From assembly GCF_000959365.1 (NCBI RefSeq), contig NZ_CP009555.1:1364001-1428000 (forward strand): 64,000 bases of DNA, given 5' to 3'. This document shows positions 46,387-55,978 of this stretch, piece by piece. The notes under the pieces were generated by a model, which was not told the origin of the DNA, did no database searches, and saw only the letters and a program-made list of their open reading frames with translations. Made by a program: the position numbers and the translations under genes. How positions within the stretch are numbered: the stretch's first letter is position 1; the number at the start of each line of letters is the position of its first letter. This stretch comes from Burkholderia oklahomensis C6786 (GTDB taxonomy: Bacteria > Pseudomonadota > Gammaproteobacteria > Burkholderiales > Burkholderiaceae).

Positions 46387-48504
46387 ATGACGTCAGAAAG
46401 CCGCCGCCGTTTCCTGCATGCCGTTGCGCAATCCGCGAGCGCCGCCGCCGCGCTCACCGTGTTCCCCGAATCGATCCGCCGCGCGCTCGCGATCCCCGCC
46501 GCGTCGCGCACGGGCACGATCCGCGATGTCGAGCACATCGTCGTGTTCATGCAAGAAAACCGTTCGTTCGACCATTACTTCGGACACCTGCGCGGCGTGC
46601 GCGGCTACAACGACCGCTTCCCGATCGCGCTGCCGAACGGCAAGCCGGTCTGGTATCAGCCGTCGAAGGCGGATCCGTCGAGACCCGTGCTGCCGTTTCG
46701 CCTGAACACGCTGACGACGAGCGCGCAATGCATCGGCGACCTCGATCACTCGTGGTACAAGACACACGCGGCGATCGACGGCGGCCGCTACGACCGGTGG
46801 CCCGCGAACAAGACCGACATGACGATGGGCTATCACGTGCGCGAGGACATCCCGTTCCACTACGCGCTCGCCGATGCGTTCACCGTCTGCGACAACTACT
46901 TCTGCTCGCTGCCCGGCCCGACGCATCCGAACCGCTCGTATCTGATGACGGGCACCGTCGACCCGACCGGCAGGTACGGCGGTCCGCTCCTCGACAACAA
47001 CGACTACGTCGACGGCGACGTGCCGCCGAAGTACGACCTGCTCACGTGGACGACGTATCCCGAGCGTCTCGAAGCGAACGGCATCTCGTGGCAGATCTAT
47101 CAGCAAGGCACGACGGGCAGCGATCCGCTGAACGGCAACTACGGGACGAACGTCCTGCAGAACTTCGCGAACTTCATCAACGCGAAGCCGGGCTCGTCGC
47201 TGTATCAGCGCGCGCAGACGGCGCGCACGCTCGACGACCTGAAGGCCGACGTGCTCGCGAACAAGCTGCCGCAGGTGTCGTGGCTGCTGCCGCCCGCCGC
47301 GTTCTCCGAGCATCCGAAGTACACGCCCGCTTACGGCGCAAACTACACGTCGCAGATCCTCGACGCGCTGACGTCGAACCCCGACGTGTGGCGCAAGACC
47401 GTGCTCTTCATCATGTACGACGAGAACGACGGCTTCTTCGATCACGTCGTGCCGCCGCAGCCGGCGACGACGCGCGCGCAGGGCCTGTCCACCGTCACCG
47501 TCGACGGCGAGATCCACAACGTCGTGAATCCGGGCCGCGGCGGCAGCTACACCGCCGACGGCCTGCCGTACGGCCTCGGCCCGCGCGTGCCGATGACGGT
47601 CGTGTCGCCGTGGACGAAGGGCGGCTTCGTCTGCTCGCAGGTGTTCGACCACACGTCGGTGATCCGCTTCATCGCCGCGCGCTTCGGAATCGACGAGCCG
47701 AACATCACGCCGTGGCGCCGCGCCGTGTGCGGCGATCTCACGTCCGCGTTCGACTTCCGCACGCCGGACGCGACGCTGCCGCCGCTGCCCGACACGAGCA
47801 ACTATCGGTCGATCGCCGATCAGCTTTGCTCGACGAAGCCCGCGCCGACCGTGCCCGCCGCGCCGAGCCCCGTCGATCCGCAGGAGCCCGGCGTGCGCCC
47901 GGCGCGCGCGCTGCCGTACGAGCTGCACGTGAACGCGTCGGTGCACGGCGGCGCGCGCTTGCGGCTCGAGTTCGCGAATCGCGGCGAGCAAGGCGCGCAC
48001 TTCTACGTGTACGCGTCGAACCGCAGCGACGGCCCGTGGCGCTATACGGTCGGCGCGCATCGTTCGCTGCACGACGAGTTCGATCTGGGCGCGACGAACG
48101 GCGCGTACGCGTTCTCGGTGTACGGCCCGAACGGCTTCGTGCGCGTGTTCGAGGGCGTCGCCGCCGCCGAGGGCCATGGCCGGCACGCGGCCGCGCATCC
48201 GGAAGTGAAGGCGGGCTACGACGTCGCGAACGGCAACCTGTATCTGAAGCTGCAGAATCACGGCGGACAGAGCGTGCAGCTGACGCTGACCGACAACGCG
48301 TACGGCGCGCAGTCGCGCCAGCTCGCACTGCGCGGCGGCGACGAGCGGATCGAGCAATGGGCGCTCGCGCCGAGCCACCACTGGTACGACGTGACGGTGT
48401 CGGACGGCGCGACGGGCAAGTTCGTGCGCCGCTTCGCGGGCCACGTCGAGAACGGCAAGACGAGCTATTCCGATCCGGCGGCGGTCGCGCCCGTCACCGC
48501 CTGA
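46387..48504 (+). CDS. phosphocholine-specific phospholipase C
   Basis: A 705-residue secreted enzyme of the PlcN/PlcH family that splits phosphatidylcholine and related lipids. The signal has a twin-arginine motif (SRRRFLH), so export is by Tat in folded form. The phosphoesterase part starts EHIVVFMQENRSFDHYFGHLRGVRGY, with GPTHPNRSYLMTG, YDENDGFFDHVVPP and FDHTSVIRFI. Two C-terminal domains of the PLC family (from about 500) end the protein. Burkholderia species carry several such genes, some tied to virulence. Confidence 0.95.
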   Translation: MTSESRRRFLHAVAQSASAAAALTVFPESIRRALAIPAASRTGTIRDVEHIVVFMQENRSFDHYFGHLRGVRGYNDRFPIALPNGKPVWYQPSKADPSRPVLPFRLNTLTTSAQCIGDLDHSWYKTHAAIDGGRYDRWPANKTDMTMGYHVREDIPFHYALADAFTVCDNYFCSLPGPTHPNRSYLMTGTVDPTGRYGGPLLDNNDYVDGDVPPKYDLLTWTTYPERLEANGISWQIYQQGTTGSDPLNGNYGTNVLQNFANFINAKPGSSLYQRAQTARTLDDLKADVLANKLPQVSWLLPPAAFSEHPKYTPAYGANYTSQILDALTSNPDVWRKTVLFIMYDENDGFFDHVVPPQPATTRAQGLSTVTVDGEIHNVVNPGRGGSYTADGLPYGLGPRVPMTVVSPWTKGGFVCSQVFDHTSVIRFIAARFGIDEPNITPWRRAVCGDLTSAFDFRTPDATLPPLPDTSNYRSIADQLCSTKPAPTVPAAPSPVDPQEPGVRPARALPYELHVNASVHGGARLRLEFANRGEQGAHFYVYASNRSDGPWRYTVGAHRSLHDEFDLGATNGAYAFSVYGPNGFVRVFEGVAAAEGHGRHAAAHPEVKAGYDVANGNLYLKLQNHGGQSVQLTLTDNAYGAQSRQLALRGGDERIEQWALAPSHHWYDVTVSDGATGKFVRRFAGHVENGKTSYSDPAAVAPVTA

Positions 48505-49337
48505 CGGGTGCGCGTGCGACGGCGGGCGTGGCGGGCGCCGTCGCACGATCGACGCGGTTCGATGCGGTTCGATGCGGAAAGAAAAGCACGCGACCACAAG
48601 CGTCGAAGGGAAATTCGGATGCGCGCTGCGTGCGCCGAACATCGTTTCCGAAGACATGACGTGACGCACATCGCACTTCAGGAATCGGGCGCGGTTCCGG
48701 TCCTTGGGGTGTTTTTCATGGCGGGATGTCGCGACGATCTGCGGCTCGATTTCATCCATCGTGCGTCGCGACAAACCGACCGCGAACGCGCGCAAGAAAC
48801 GTCGCCGCGCAACGCACGCGCTCTACGCGTTATGCACGTCGCAACGCGCGGATAGTGCTTCGTTCATCCAGGGCTTTTCCCGGCCGCGCATCGCGGCAAT
48901 GTCTCGCATGGCATTGCCGCGAGTCGTGCGTCACGACACGTCGACGCATCATGCACCGCGCCACGGCAGCGCGCAGCAGCGCATCGCTCGCGCATCGCGC
49001 CAGCCGATTCCGCGCGGGGTCAACTTGGTCGATGCGCGTCGATCCGATACGATATCGCGCGGCATACGGCTTGCGCCGCATCGCGACGCCGCGAACCGGT
49101 GTTCGCGGGTTCGAACGCATCGCATCGCTTGCAACGCCGCCACGACAAAGACCGCAAGTCTTCGCGGCACGGCGCGTACGATGCCGGCAACCGCGCGTCC
49201 CCCGCAGCGACAGCGACGCCGCTTCTGCGGCACAGCGAACACCGAGGCCGCCGCCCGACGAGCAACCCGCCTCCGCGACGCGCGGCGCCTCACGACGTCC
49301 GCACGCCAGACCGCACGACCCAATTCACGAGGACCCC
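48505..49337. other. intergenic region between phospholipase C and NUDIX genes
   Basis: In 833 bp no gene with a credible ribosome site is found; the open frames that cross it are shadows. A TTGGGGTGTTTTT element at 48702 resembles the T-rich end of the terminator at 8700, but the paired arm is missing. The region may hold decayed sequence. Confidence 0.45.
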
Positions 49338-49748
49338 ATGCAACACACCGAACAACCCCGCGTCGGCTGCGGCGCCGCCATTGTCCGCGACGGCCGGATT
49401 TTGCTGATCAAGCGCAAGCGCGCGCCCGAAGCGGGCTGCTGGGGCTTGCCGGGCGGCAAGGTCGACTGGCTCGAGCCCGTCGAGCGCGCGGTGTGTCGGG
49501 AAATCGAAGAGGAGCTGGCGATCGCGCTCGAACGCGTCACGCTGCTGTGCGTCGTCGATCACATCGACGCCGCCAATCGAGAGCACTGGGTCGCGCCCGT
49601 TTATCGCGCGAGCGCGTTCGCGGGCGAGCCGCGCATCGTCGAGCCGGACAAGCACGACGCATTCGGCTGGTTCGCGCTGAACGAACTGCCGCAGCCGCTC
49701 ACGCACGCGACGCGCGTCGCCGTCGAGCAGCTCGTCCGGGCGGCCTGA
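49338..49748 (+). CDS. NUDIX hydrolase
   Basis: A 136-residue enzyme with the complete Nudix box: GGKVDWLEPVERAVCREIEE (about residues 44-63), followed by EL, which fits Gx5Ex7REUxEExGU except for the final Gly position. These enzymes split nucleoside diphosphates linked to another moiety; the substrate here is unknown. The N terminus (MQHTEQPRVGCGAAIVRDGR) and the GAGGACCCC leader support the ATG at 49338. Upstream codons are a shadow. Confidence 0.9.
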   Translation: MQHTEQPRVGCGAAIVRDGRILLIKRKRAPEAGCWGLPGGKVDWLEPVERAVCREIEEELAIALERVTLLCVVDHIDAANREHWVAPVYRASAFAGEPRIVEPDKHDAFGWFALNELPQPLTHATRVAVEQLVRAA

Positions 49749-49779
49749 AGCGCCGCGCCCGGCGATTGCGGCGAATGCA

Positions 49780-50415
49780 TCAAGCCGCCGTCACGAGCGC
49801 ATCGCGCGCGATCGCGCCGGCTTCCGGCGCGTCGTCGCGAAACCGCAGCGGCGCCGCGCAATGCACGAGCGTATCGACGAGATGTTTCGCGCGCGGCCAC
49901 GGCCCGTAGCCCGCCGCGGTGTTGATGTGCCCGGCGTCGCCGAGATTGACGAACGCGCTGCCGAGCCGGTGCGCGAACTCGCGCGCGTCGGCGAGCGTCA
50001 TCCACGGATCGGTTTCGCTGCCGATCACGATCGACGGCACGGCCAGGCGCCGCGGATCGAAGTCGCCCGCGAACGCGAACTTGCGCGGATTCGCCGGCGC
50101 GACGAACAGCACGCCGGCGATGTCCGCCGCCGGCGCATCCGCGGCCGACGCGTGCCGCGCGAGCGCATGCGCGGCCGCGAGGCAGCCGAAGCTGTGCGCG
50201 GCGAGCACGAACGGCCCGCGCTCGCGCGCGAGCAGATCGCGCACGTTCTGCGCCCAGCGCGCGAGATGCGGCGCGTCCCAGTCGTCCTGTTCGACGCGCA
50301 GCGCGCGCGCGAACTGTCTTTCGAGCCAGGTCTGCCAGTGCGCGCCTTCGCTGCCGTGCAGGCCGGGTACCGTGACGAGCCGCGGCGGCCACGTCGATTT
50401 GCTGCATGAGCGCAT
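49780..50415 (-). CDS. RBBP9/YdeN family alpha/beta hydrolase
   Basis: A 211-residue small serine hydrolase: LVTVPGLHGSEGAHWQTWLE at the start, the AHSFGCLAA elbow with the serine, GSETDPWMTL with the aspartate, and GDAGHINTAAGYGPWP with the histidine. These features and the length match the RBBP9/YdeN family. Cytoplasmic, no signal peptide. Convergent with the NUDIX gene. Substrate unknown. Confidence 0.88.
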   Translation of the reverse strand: MRSCSKSTWPPRLVTVPGLHGSEGAHWQTWLERQFARALRVEQDDWDAPHLARWAQNVRDLLARERGPFVLAAHSFGCLAAAHALARHASAADAPAADIAGVLFVAPANPRKFAFAGDFDPRRLAVPSIVIGSETDPWMTLADAREFAHRLGSAFVNLGDAGHINTAAGYGPWPRAKHLVDTLVHCAAPLRFRDDAPEAGAIARDALVTAA

Positions 50416-50565
50416 GTGTCCCTCGCGAAGCTAGGAGCCTGGCGTCGATTGTCGCGTGCGCGCCGCGCGCGGCGAACCATTTTTTTGTGCTTTGCATTTC
50501 CGCGCATGGCGACGCAACGCGCGGCAAAACCGTAGAATGAGGGCTTCATTTAGAGGAGACAATGC

Positions 50566-51003
50566 ATGTCCGCCACGCCGCGCGGCGCGTTGCGCCCGTT
50601 TCATCTCGCCTTTCCGGTCACGAGCCTCGAGCACGCGCGCCGCTTCTACGGCAGCCTGCTCGGCTGCCCGGAAGGCCGCAGTTCCGATCGCTGGGTCGAT
50701 TTCGATTTCTTCGGACATCAGCTCGTCGCGCATCTCGCGCCCGACGAGACAGGCCGCTCGGCCGTCAACCCGGTGGACGGCGACGACGTGCCGGTGCGCC
50801 ATTTCGGCGTCGTGCTGTCGATGGACGAATGGCACGCGCTCGCCGACAAGCTGAAGGCGGCAGGCACGGTATTCGTGATCGAGCCGCACGTCCGCTTCAA
50901 GGGCGAGGTCGGCGAGCAGGCGACGATGTTCTTCTTCGATCCGTGCGGCAACGCGCTGGAATTCAAGGCATTCGCCGACATCGGCCAAATGTTCGCGAAG
51001 TAG
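50566..51003 (+). CDS. VOC family protein (glyoxalase / dioxygenase superfamily)
   Basis: A 145-residue protein with a vicinal-oxygen-chelate fold: [20 protein letters not shown] in the N-terminal half, and [15 protein letters not shown] at the C-terminal end. His and Glu at the usual metal positions (FHLAF, ALEF) are visible. GAGGAGAC precedes the ATG. The ghrA gene follows 4 bp after its stop, so they form an operon. Reaction not predictable from the sequence. Confidence 0.88.
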   Translation: MSATPRGALRPFHLAFPVTSLEHARRFYGSLLGCPEGRSSDRWVDFDFFGHQLVAHLAPDETGRSAVNPVDGDDVPVRHFGVVLSMDEWHALADKLKAAGTVFVIEPHVRFKGEVGEQATMFFFDPCGNALEFKAFADIGQMFAK

Positions 51004-51007
51004 ACGC

Positions 51008-51949
51008 ATGCGAATTCTGCTTTATACGCCGCATCAGGACGCGCAAGACTGGAAGCGCGACGTCGAGCGCGCGCTGCCCGGCGCGCAATTGCGCGCATGG
51101 ACGCCCGGCGACGACGCGCCCGCCGATTACGCGCTCGTCTGGCGCGCGCCGCGCACGTTCTTCGCGCCGCGCGCGGATCTGAAGGCGGTGTTCAATCTCG
51201 GCGCGGGCGTCGACGCGGTGCTCGCGCTCGAACGCGCGCATCCGGGCATGCTGCCGCGCGACGTGCCGCTCGTGCGCCTCGAAGACGCCGGGATGGCGCG
51301 GCAGATGGTCGAATACACGACGCACGCGGCGCTGCGCTATCTGCGCCGCTTCGACGAATACGCGCTGTTGCAGCGCGAGCGCCGCTGGCGGGTGCTCGAG
51401 CCGCATCCGCGCGAGACGTTCGTCGTCGGCGTGCTGGGGCTCGGCGCGCTGGGCGCCGAAGTCGCGCGCGCGCTCGCGGCGCTCGGGCTGCCGGTGCGCG
51501 GCTACAGCCGCGCGGCGAAGACGCTCGACGGCATCGCGACGTTCGCGGGCGCCGCGCAGCTCGACGCGTTTCTCGACGGCGTGAAGCTGCTCGTGAACCT
51601 GCTGCCGAGCACGGCCGACACCGACGGCATCCTGAACGCGCGCGCGTTCTCGAAGCTCGCGCACGGCGCGTATCTCGTGAACATTGCGCGCGGCGCGCAT
51701 CTCGTCGAAGCGGATTTGCTCGACGCGCTCTCGAGCGGCCGCATCGCCGCGGCGACGCTCGACGTGTTCGCGACCGAGCCGCTGCCCGAAGATCACCCGT
51801 TCTGGCGCGAGCCGCGGATCGCGATCACGCCGCACTGCTCGGCGGACACGCTGCGCGCCGAAGCGGTCGAGCAGATCGCCGCGAAGATCGGCGCGCTCGA
51901 GCGCGGCGAGCCGATCGGCGGCATCGTCGACCGCGCGCGCGGCTACTGA
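51008..51949 (+). CDS. ghrA: glyoxylate/hydroxypyruvate reductase A
   Basis: A 313-residue D-2-hydroxyacid dehydrogenase that reduces glyoxylate and hydroxypyruvate with NADPH. Visible features are VFNLGAGVDAVL near residue 60, the nucleotide motif VLGLGALGAEVARAL about 143-157, VNIARGAHLVEADLL (catalytic Arg) near 229, and the acid-histidine region HPFWREPRIAITPHCSA. The arrangement fits the GhrA subgroup. It is directly behind the VOC gene. Confidence 0.9.
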   Translation: MRILLYTPHQDAQDWKRDVERALPGAQLRAWTPGDDAPADYALVWRAPRTFFAPRADLKAVFNLGAGVDAVLALERAHPGMLPRDVPLVRLEDAGMARQMVEYTTHAALRYLRRFDEYALLQRERRWRVLEPHPRETFVVGVLGLGALGAEVARALAALGLPVRGYSRAAKTLDGIATFAGAAQLDAFLDGVKLLVNLLPSTADTDGILNARAFSKLAHGAYLVNIARGAHLVEADLLDALSSGRIAAATLDVFATEPLPEDHPFWREPRIAITPHCSADTLRAEAVEQIAAKIGALERGEPIGGIVDRARGY

Positions 51950-52027
51950 CCGCGGCCCGCGGACACGCGCGCAGGAGAACCCCATGCAGCGACTCATTCA
52001 TCAGAAGACAGGAATCAGGAGACCCGG

Positions 52028-52960
52028 ATGACGCTCCCCCAATCCGTGAAGATCGTCGAAGTCGGCCCGCGCGACGGGCTGCAGAACGAGCAGGCGTTCG
52101 TGCCGACCGACGTCAAGATCGAGCTCGTGAACCGGCTGTCCCGCGCCGGTTTCCGCAACATCGAGGCGGCGTCGTTCGTGTCGCCGAAATGGGTGCCGCA
52201 GATGGCCGACGGCGCCGACGTGATGGCCGGCATCGAGCGCCGCGCGGGCACGATCTACTCGGCGCTCACGCCGAACCTGAAGGGCGTCGAGAACGCGCTC
52301 GCCGCGCGCGCCGACGAAGTCGTGATCTTCGGCGCGGCGAGCGAAGCGTTCTCGCAGCGCAACATCAACTGCAGCATCGCGGAGAGCATCGCGCGCTTCG
52401 AGCCCGTCGCGCGCGCGGCGAAGGACGCGGGCGCGCGGCTGCGCGCGAGCGTGTCGTGCGCGCTCGGCTGCCCGTATCAGGGCGACGTGCCGATCGACGC
52501 CGTCGTCGACGTCGTGAAGCGCCTCGCCGCGCTCGGCTGCGACGAGATCGACATCGCCGACACGATCGGCGTCGGCACGCCGGGCCGCACGCGCGCGGTG
52601 CTCGACGCGGTCGCGAAGGCGTTTCCGCGCGAACGGCTGTCGGGCCACTTCCACGACACCTACGGGCAGGCGCTCGCGAACATCTACGCGGCGCTGCTCG
52701 AAGGCATCGGGATCTTCCACGCGTCGGTCGCGGGCCTCGGCGGCTGCCCGTACGCGAAGGGCGCGACCGGCAACGTCGCGACGGAGGACGTGCTGTACAT
52801 GATGCGCGGCCTGAACATCGACACGGGCGTCGATCTCGGCCAGGTCGTCGCCGCCGGCGATTTCATCTCGACCGCGATCGGCCGCGCAAACGTGTCGCGC
52901 GCGGGCCGCGCGCTGCTCGCGAAGCAGCGCGCGGCCGCCGAACCGCCCGCCTGCGCGTGA
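52028..52960 (+). CDS. hydroxymethylglutaryl-CoA lyase
   Basis: This 310-residue TIM-barrel enzyme cleaves HMG-CoA to acetoacetate and acetyl-CoA, the last step of leucine breakdown. The N terminus KIVEVGPRDGLQNEQ (catalytic Arg-Asp), SFVSPKWVPQMAD, GCPYQGDVP, GHFHDTYGQALAN (metal histidines) and GLGGCPYAKGATGN (catalytic Cys) are all present. GGAG precedes the ATG. The gene for a YbaK-type protein follows 49 bp later. Confidence 0.95.
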   Translation: MTLPQSVKIVEVGPRDGLQNEQAFVPTDVKIELVNRLSRAGFRNIEAASFVSPKWVPQMADGADVMAGIERRAGTIYSALTPNLKGVENALAARADEVVIFGAASEAFSQRNINCSIAESIARFEPVARAAKDAGARLRASVSCALGCPYQGDVPIDAVVDVVKRLAALGCDEIDIADTIGVGTPGRTRAVLDAVAKAFPRERLSGHFHDTYGQALANIYAALLEGIGIFHASVAGLGGCPYAKGATGNVATEDVLYMMRGLNIDTGVDLGQVVAAGDFISTAIGRANVSRAGRALLAKQRAAAEPPACA

Positions 52961-53009
52961 TCCGCGCGGCGCTCATCAGCCCCACCCTACGAGAATACGA
53001 AGCGCACCC

Positions 53010-53516
53010 ATGGCTACCTCCGCTCCCATCGACAAGCTTCCCGATTCCGCCCGCCGCGTCGCGTTGCTGCTGCGCGAGCGCGGCCATGCGAAGGACATCG
53101 TGATGCTCGAGGAAACCGGCAAGACATCGGCCGAAGCCGCCGCGGGTCTCGGCTGCTCGGTCGCACAGATCGCGAAGTCGATCCTGTTCCGCCGCCGCGC
53201 CGACGGCGCGCCTGTGCTCGTCGTCGCGAGCGGCGCGAATCGCGTCGACGAGAAGAAGGTCGCCGCGCACGTCGGCGAAGTCGGCCGCGCGGACGCGAAG
53301 TTCGTGCGCGACAACACCGGCTACGCGATCGGCGGCGTGTGCCCGATCGGCCATCTCGTCGAGCCCGTCATGCTGATCGATCGCGACCTGCTCGAACTCG
53401 ACAACCTGTGGGCGGCGGCCGGCCACCCGCACGCGGTGTTCAATCTGTCTCCGCAGGAGCTGGTGTCGTTGACGGGCGCGCCGGTGGCCGACGTCGCGGA
53501 GCGCTGCGACGCATGA
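53010..53516 (+). CDS. YbaK/EbsC family aminoacyl-tRNA deacylase
   Basis: A 168-residue protein of the YbaK/ProX family, which removes wrongly attached amino acids (such as Cys or Ala) from tRNA. LEETGKTSAEAAAGLGCSVA near 35, IAKSILFRRRADGAPVLVVA around 57-76 (with the key Lys) and NTGYAIGGVCPIGHLVEPVM near 108 are diagnostic. The stop overlaps the DUF1289 gene by four bases, so they are coupled. Confidence 0.92.
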   Translation: MATSAPIDKLPDSARRVALLLRERGHAKDIVMLEETGKTSAEAAAGLGCSVAQIAKSILFRRRADGAPVLVVASGANRVDEKKVAAHVGEVGRADAKFVRDNTGYAIGGVCPIGHLVEPVMLIDRDLLELDNLWAAAGHPHAVFNLSPQELVSLTGAPVADVAERCDA

Positions 53517-53842
53517 GCGGCATCACGGAGACCGGCGGCGCGGCGAAGGTCGACGGGGCGCCTGGCGCGGCAGCGGCCGATACCGCGGCAACGGATGCGG
53601 CAACGCGTGCGGCGGCGAGCGAGACGGCGGTGAACGCGGTGGCCGCGGGCGAGGCGACGGCGGCGTCGGCCACGAACGTGCCGTCGCCATGCACGAACGT
53701 CTGCAGGATCGACGCGAAGACCGGCTGGTGCGAAGGCTGCCGTCGCACGCGCGACGAGATCGCCGGCTGGCGCAAGTTCGACGACGACGCGAAGCGCGCG
53801 GTGCTCGCGCGGCTGGCCGCGCGGCGGACGGCCTGCGCGTGA
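53513..53842 (+). CDS. DUF1289 domain protein
   Basis: A 109-residue protein: about 55 Ala/Thr-rich low-complexity residues, then the DUF1289 core SPCTNVCRIDAKTGWCEGCR followed by RTRDEIAGWRKFDDDAKRAV. Four cysteines in CxxxC and CxxC arrangement suggest a metal site. Coupled to the YbaK gene by ATGA. Function of the family unknown. Confidence 0.88.
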   Translation: MSGITETGGAAKVDGAPGAAAADTAATDAATRAAASETAVNAVAAGEATAASATNVPSPCTNVCRIDAKTGWCEGCRRTRDEIAGWRKFDDDAKRAVLARLAARRTACA

Positions 53843-54478
53843 TGCGGCGCCGGCAGCGGGCCGCGCCCGCGCACGTTGCCGCAAGCGGCAGGCGCGGCGC
53901 AAAAAAATGCCGTTCAGCCAGACTGGCGAACGGCGAGCGTAATGAGAATTCTGTGGACGTGATCAACGTCACTGCGCATCATACGAGCGCCCTCGCTGCA
54001 TCGCATCAGGAGTTTCCCTACAACTTTCTTGCGCGTGTCGGAATGCCGCAGTCTGGCTTCGCGTGGTGCGCGATGTCGTCTGCGCGAGCCGACATGCGGC
54101 GCTCGATCGCGCGGCGCGTCAGTCTGCCCGGAGCGCCGCCGGCGCACCGGGCATGCATCGCGCGCGATCCCGGTCGACCGACGCGCGCCGATCGATCGGG
54201 CGGTGCCCGCGCGCCCTCGTCGTCGCTGACGCGTCGCGCTTGCGCGGCAGGCGCGCCTCGCCTCCCGGCAAGCCGCCGCAGGCCGCTCAACCGGCGTCGC
54301 TTCGTTCGCGGCGAGCGCCGCCGCCCGCCGTGACGCGCGGCTTGCGTCGCATTTCCGCCAACCAATGCTCGCCGCTCGATCGGGCTGCGCCCGCGCCATT
54401 CGACGCGCGCCGAAGCGAAGCACAAAGCGCACACGCTTCCACCGCGCCCCGCACCATCGCGCACTCCGCGCAACGCGC
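53843..54478. other. intergenic region between DUF1289 and EamA genes
   Basis: No gene supported in 636 bp. A hairpin with a T run on the minus strand (53902-53934) lies inside, as does an imperfect dyad GACGT-GATCA-ACGTC near 53953. The rest is shadow frames. Confidence 0.45.
53901..53934 (-). terminator. rho-independent terminator facing left
   Basis: GCCGTTC (53909) pairs with GAACGGC (53928) with a second inner stem GCCA/TGGC. On the minus strand the stem is followed by ATTTTTTT. It could end leftward transcription from the EamA gene and insulate the DUF1289 gene. Confidence 0.7.
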
Positions 54479-55381
54479 TCAGCCCCGCGCCTCGATCCGC
54501 CGCGCCGGCACGATCCGCCAGCCGAGATTCACGCCCGCCGCCGCGAGCAGGATCAACACCGCGCCGAACACCTGGCTCCACGCGAGCGTCTGCCCGAACG
54601 CGATCCGATCGACGACGATCGCGACGACCGGATAGACGAACGAAAGCGCGCCGATCGTCGCGGTCGGCAATTTCTGGATCGCGCCGTACAGCAGCACGTA
54701 CATGATCCCCGTGTTGACGACGCCGAGCACGACGAGGTCGAGCCACTGGCTCGGCGTCGCGGGCAGCGCGTCGTAGCGGACGAACGGCGCGAGCGCGAGC
54801 ACGCCGACGCCCGTCTGGAACAGCGCGAGCAGATGCGGCGGCGTGCCCTTCAGATGCTTCGTGACGATCGACGACACCGCGTACAGGAACGCCGCGCCGA
54901 GCGCGAGCGCGACGCCTTCGAGATACTGGCCGGGCACCGCGAGCACCGCGGGCTCGACGCGCACGACGAGCGCGAGCCCCGCGAACGCGAGCACGAGCCA
55001 CGCCGCGGCCGACGCGGTGAGCCGCTCGCGGAACACGATCGCGCCGAGCGCGACAAGCATGAACGGCTGCGTGTTGTAGACGGCCGTCGCCATCGAGATC
55101 GACGCGCGCGAGTACGCGGCGAACAACAGCACCCAGTTCGCGACGATCGCGACGCTGCCGAGCGCGGCGAGCGCGACGACGCGCTTCGACAGCAGATCGC
55201 GGCGCAGGAAGCCGAGCGCCGCGCAAATGATCAGCATCGTCGCGCCGCCGAACAGGCAGCGGAAAAACACGACGTTCATCAAATGCTGCTGCGACGACAC
55301 GACGAGCCAGCCGATCGTCCCGGACATCAGCATTGCGACCACCATTTCGAGCGCCCCGCGGCGCATATCGTTCGAAGCCAT
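54479..55381 (-). CDS. EamA/DMT family transporter
   Basis: A 300-residue exporter with ten membrane helices in two repeats of five, as in the drug/metabolite transporter superfamily. FFRCLFGGATMLIICAALGF, the conserved NTQPFMLVALGAIVFRERL in the first repeat and LSFVYPVVAIVVDRIAFGQT in the second are visible. Substrate is unknown; such proteins often export amino acids. It is divergent from an Lrp/AsnC regulator with a dyad between, which suggests amino acid export under control of that regulator. Confidence 0.92.
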   Translation of the reverse strand: MASNDMRRGALEMVVAMLMSGTIGWLVVSSQQHLMNVVFFRCLFGGATMLIICAALGFLRRDLLSKRVVALAALGSVAIVANWVLLFAAYSRASISMATAVYNTQPFMLVALGAIVFRERLTASAAAWLVLAFAGLALVVRVEPAVLAVPGQYLEGVALALGAAFLYAVSSIVTKHLKGTPPHLLALFQTGVGVLALAPFVRYDALPATPSQWLDLVVLGVVNTGIMYVLLYGAIQKLPTATIGALSFVYPVVAIVVDRIAFGQTLAWSQVFGAVLILLAAAGVNLGWRIVPARRIEARG

Positions 55382-55417
55382 GTGAGTTCTCGCGAGAGGA
55401 AAGCCTGACTTCGATTC

Positions 55418-55436
55418 TAGGCACTTGATTTGCCTA
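55418..55436. promoter_or_regulatory. candidate operator dyad between EamA and Lrp genes
   Basis: TAGGCA (55418) and its inverted match TGCCTA (55431) are separated by 7 bases. The 19-bp dyad lies between the divergent genes, as expected for an Lrp/AsnC binding site. Confidence 0.55.
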
Positions 55437-55492
55437 TCTCCATCGCTAAACTGAGTGAAATGCGTCTTTCCACCTTTGAAAAGAAGGCTGCC

Positions 55493-55978
55493 ATGCAAAA
55501 ACGCCTTTCGCCGCCGCCTGCGGCGAGCACGCCCGATTCGATCGACCGCGAACTGCTGCGCGCGCTCGCCGACGATGCGCGCCAGCCCGTCAGCGAACTC
55601 GCGCGGCGCGTCGGATTGTCCGCGCCGAGCACCGCGGACCGCCTGCGCCGGCTCGAAGCGCAAGGCGTGATCGCGCGCTTCACGGTCGAGCTCGATCCGC
55701 GCGCGCTCGGCTACACGCTGCAGGCGATCGTGCGCGTGAAGCCGCTGCCCGGCCAGTTGCATCTCGTCGAGGAATTGCTGCGGCGGATTCCCGAGTTCGT
55801 CGAATGCGACAAGGTGACGGGAGACGATTGCTTCGTCTGCCGGCTCTATCTGCGCTCGATCGAGCAGCTCGACGGAATACTCGCGAAGGTGACCGAGCGC
55901 GCGGAGACGAGCACGGCGATCGTCAAGTCGACGCCCGTCGCGCGGCGCTTGCCGCCGCTCGTGATCGAAGAGGATTGA
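55493..55978 (+). CDS. Lrp/AsnC family transcriptional regulator
   Basis: A 161-residue regulator. DSIDRELLRALADDARQPVS and ELARRVGLSAPSTADRLRRL form the helix-turn-helix domain, and the rest (LQAIVRVKPLPGQLHLVEEL) is the ligand-binding part. The ATG at 55493 has AAGAAGG upstream; the longer frame from 55430 is unlikely. Divergent from the EamA exporter, which it probably controls. Confidence 0.9.
   Translation: MQKRLSPPPAASTPDSIDRELLRALADDARQPVSELARRVGLSAPSTADRLRRLEAQGVIARFTVELDPRALGYTLQAIVRVKPLPGQLHLVEELLRRIPEFVECDKVTGDDCFVCRLYLRSIEQLDGILAKVTERAETSTAIVKSTPVARRLPPLVIEED

Noticed and set aside
48690..48725. Second terminator like the one at 8675
   Set aside because: The T-rich arm TTGGGGTGTTTTT is present but the complementary upstream arm is not.
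46393..48795. Minus-strand frame of 800 codons across the phospholipase C gene
   Set aside because: Shadow frame, dominated by Arg and Ala, opposite a well-supported enzyme gene.
48726..49337. Long N-terminal extension of the NUDIX protein
   Set aside because: The upstream codons are Arg/Ala shadow sequence; GAGGACCCC places the start at 49338.
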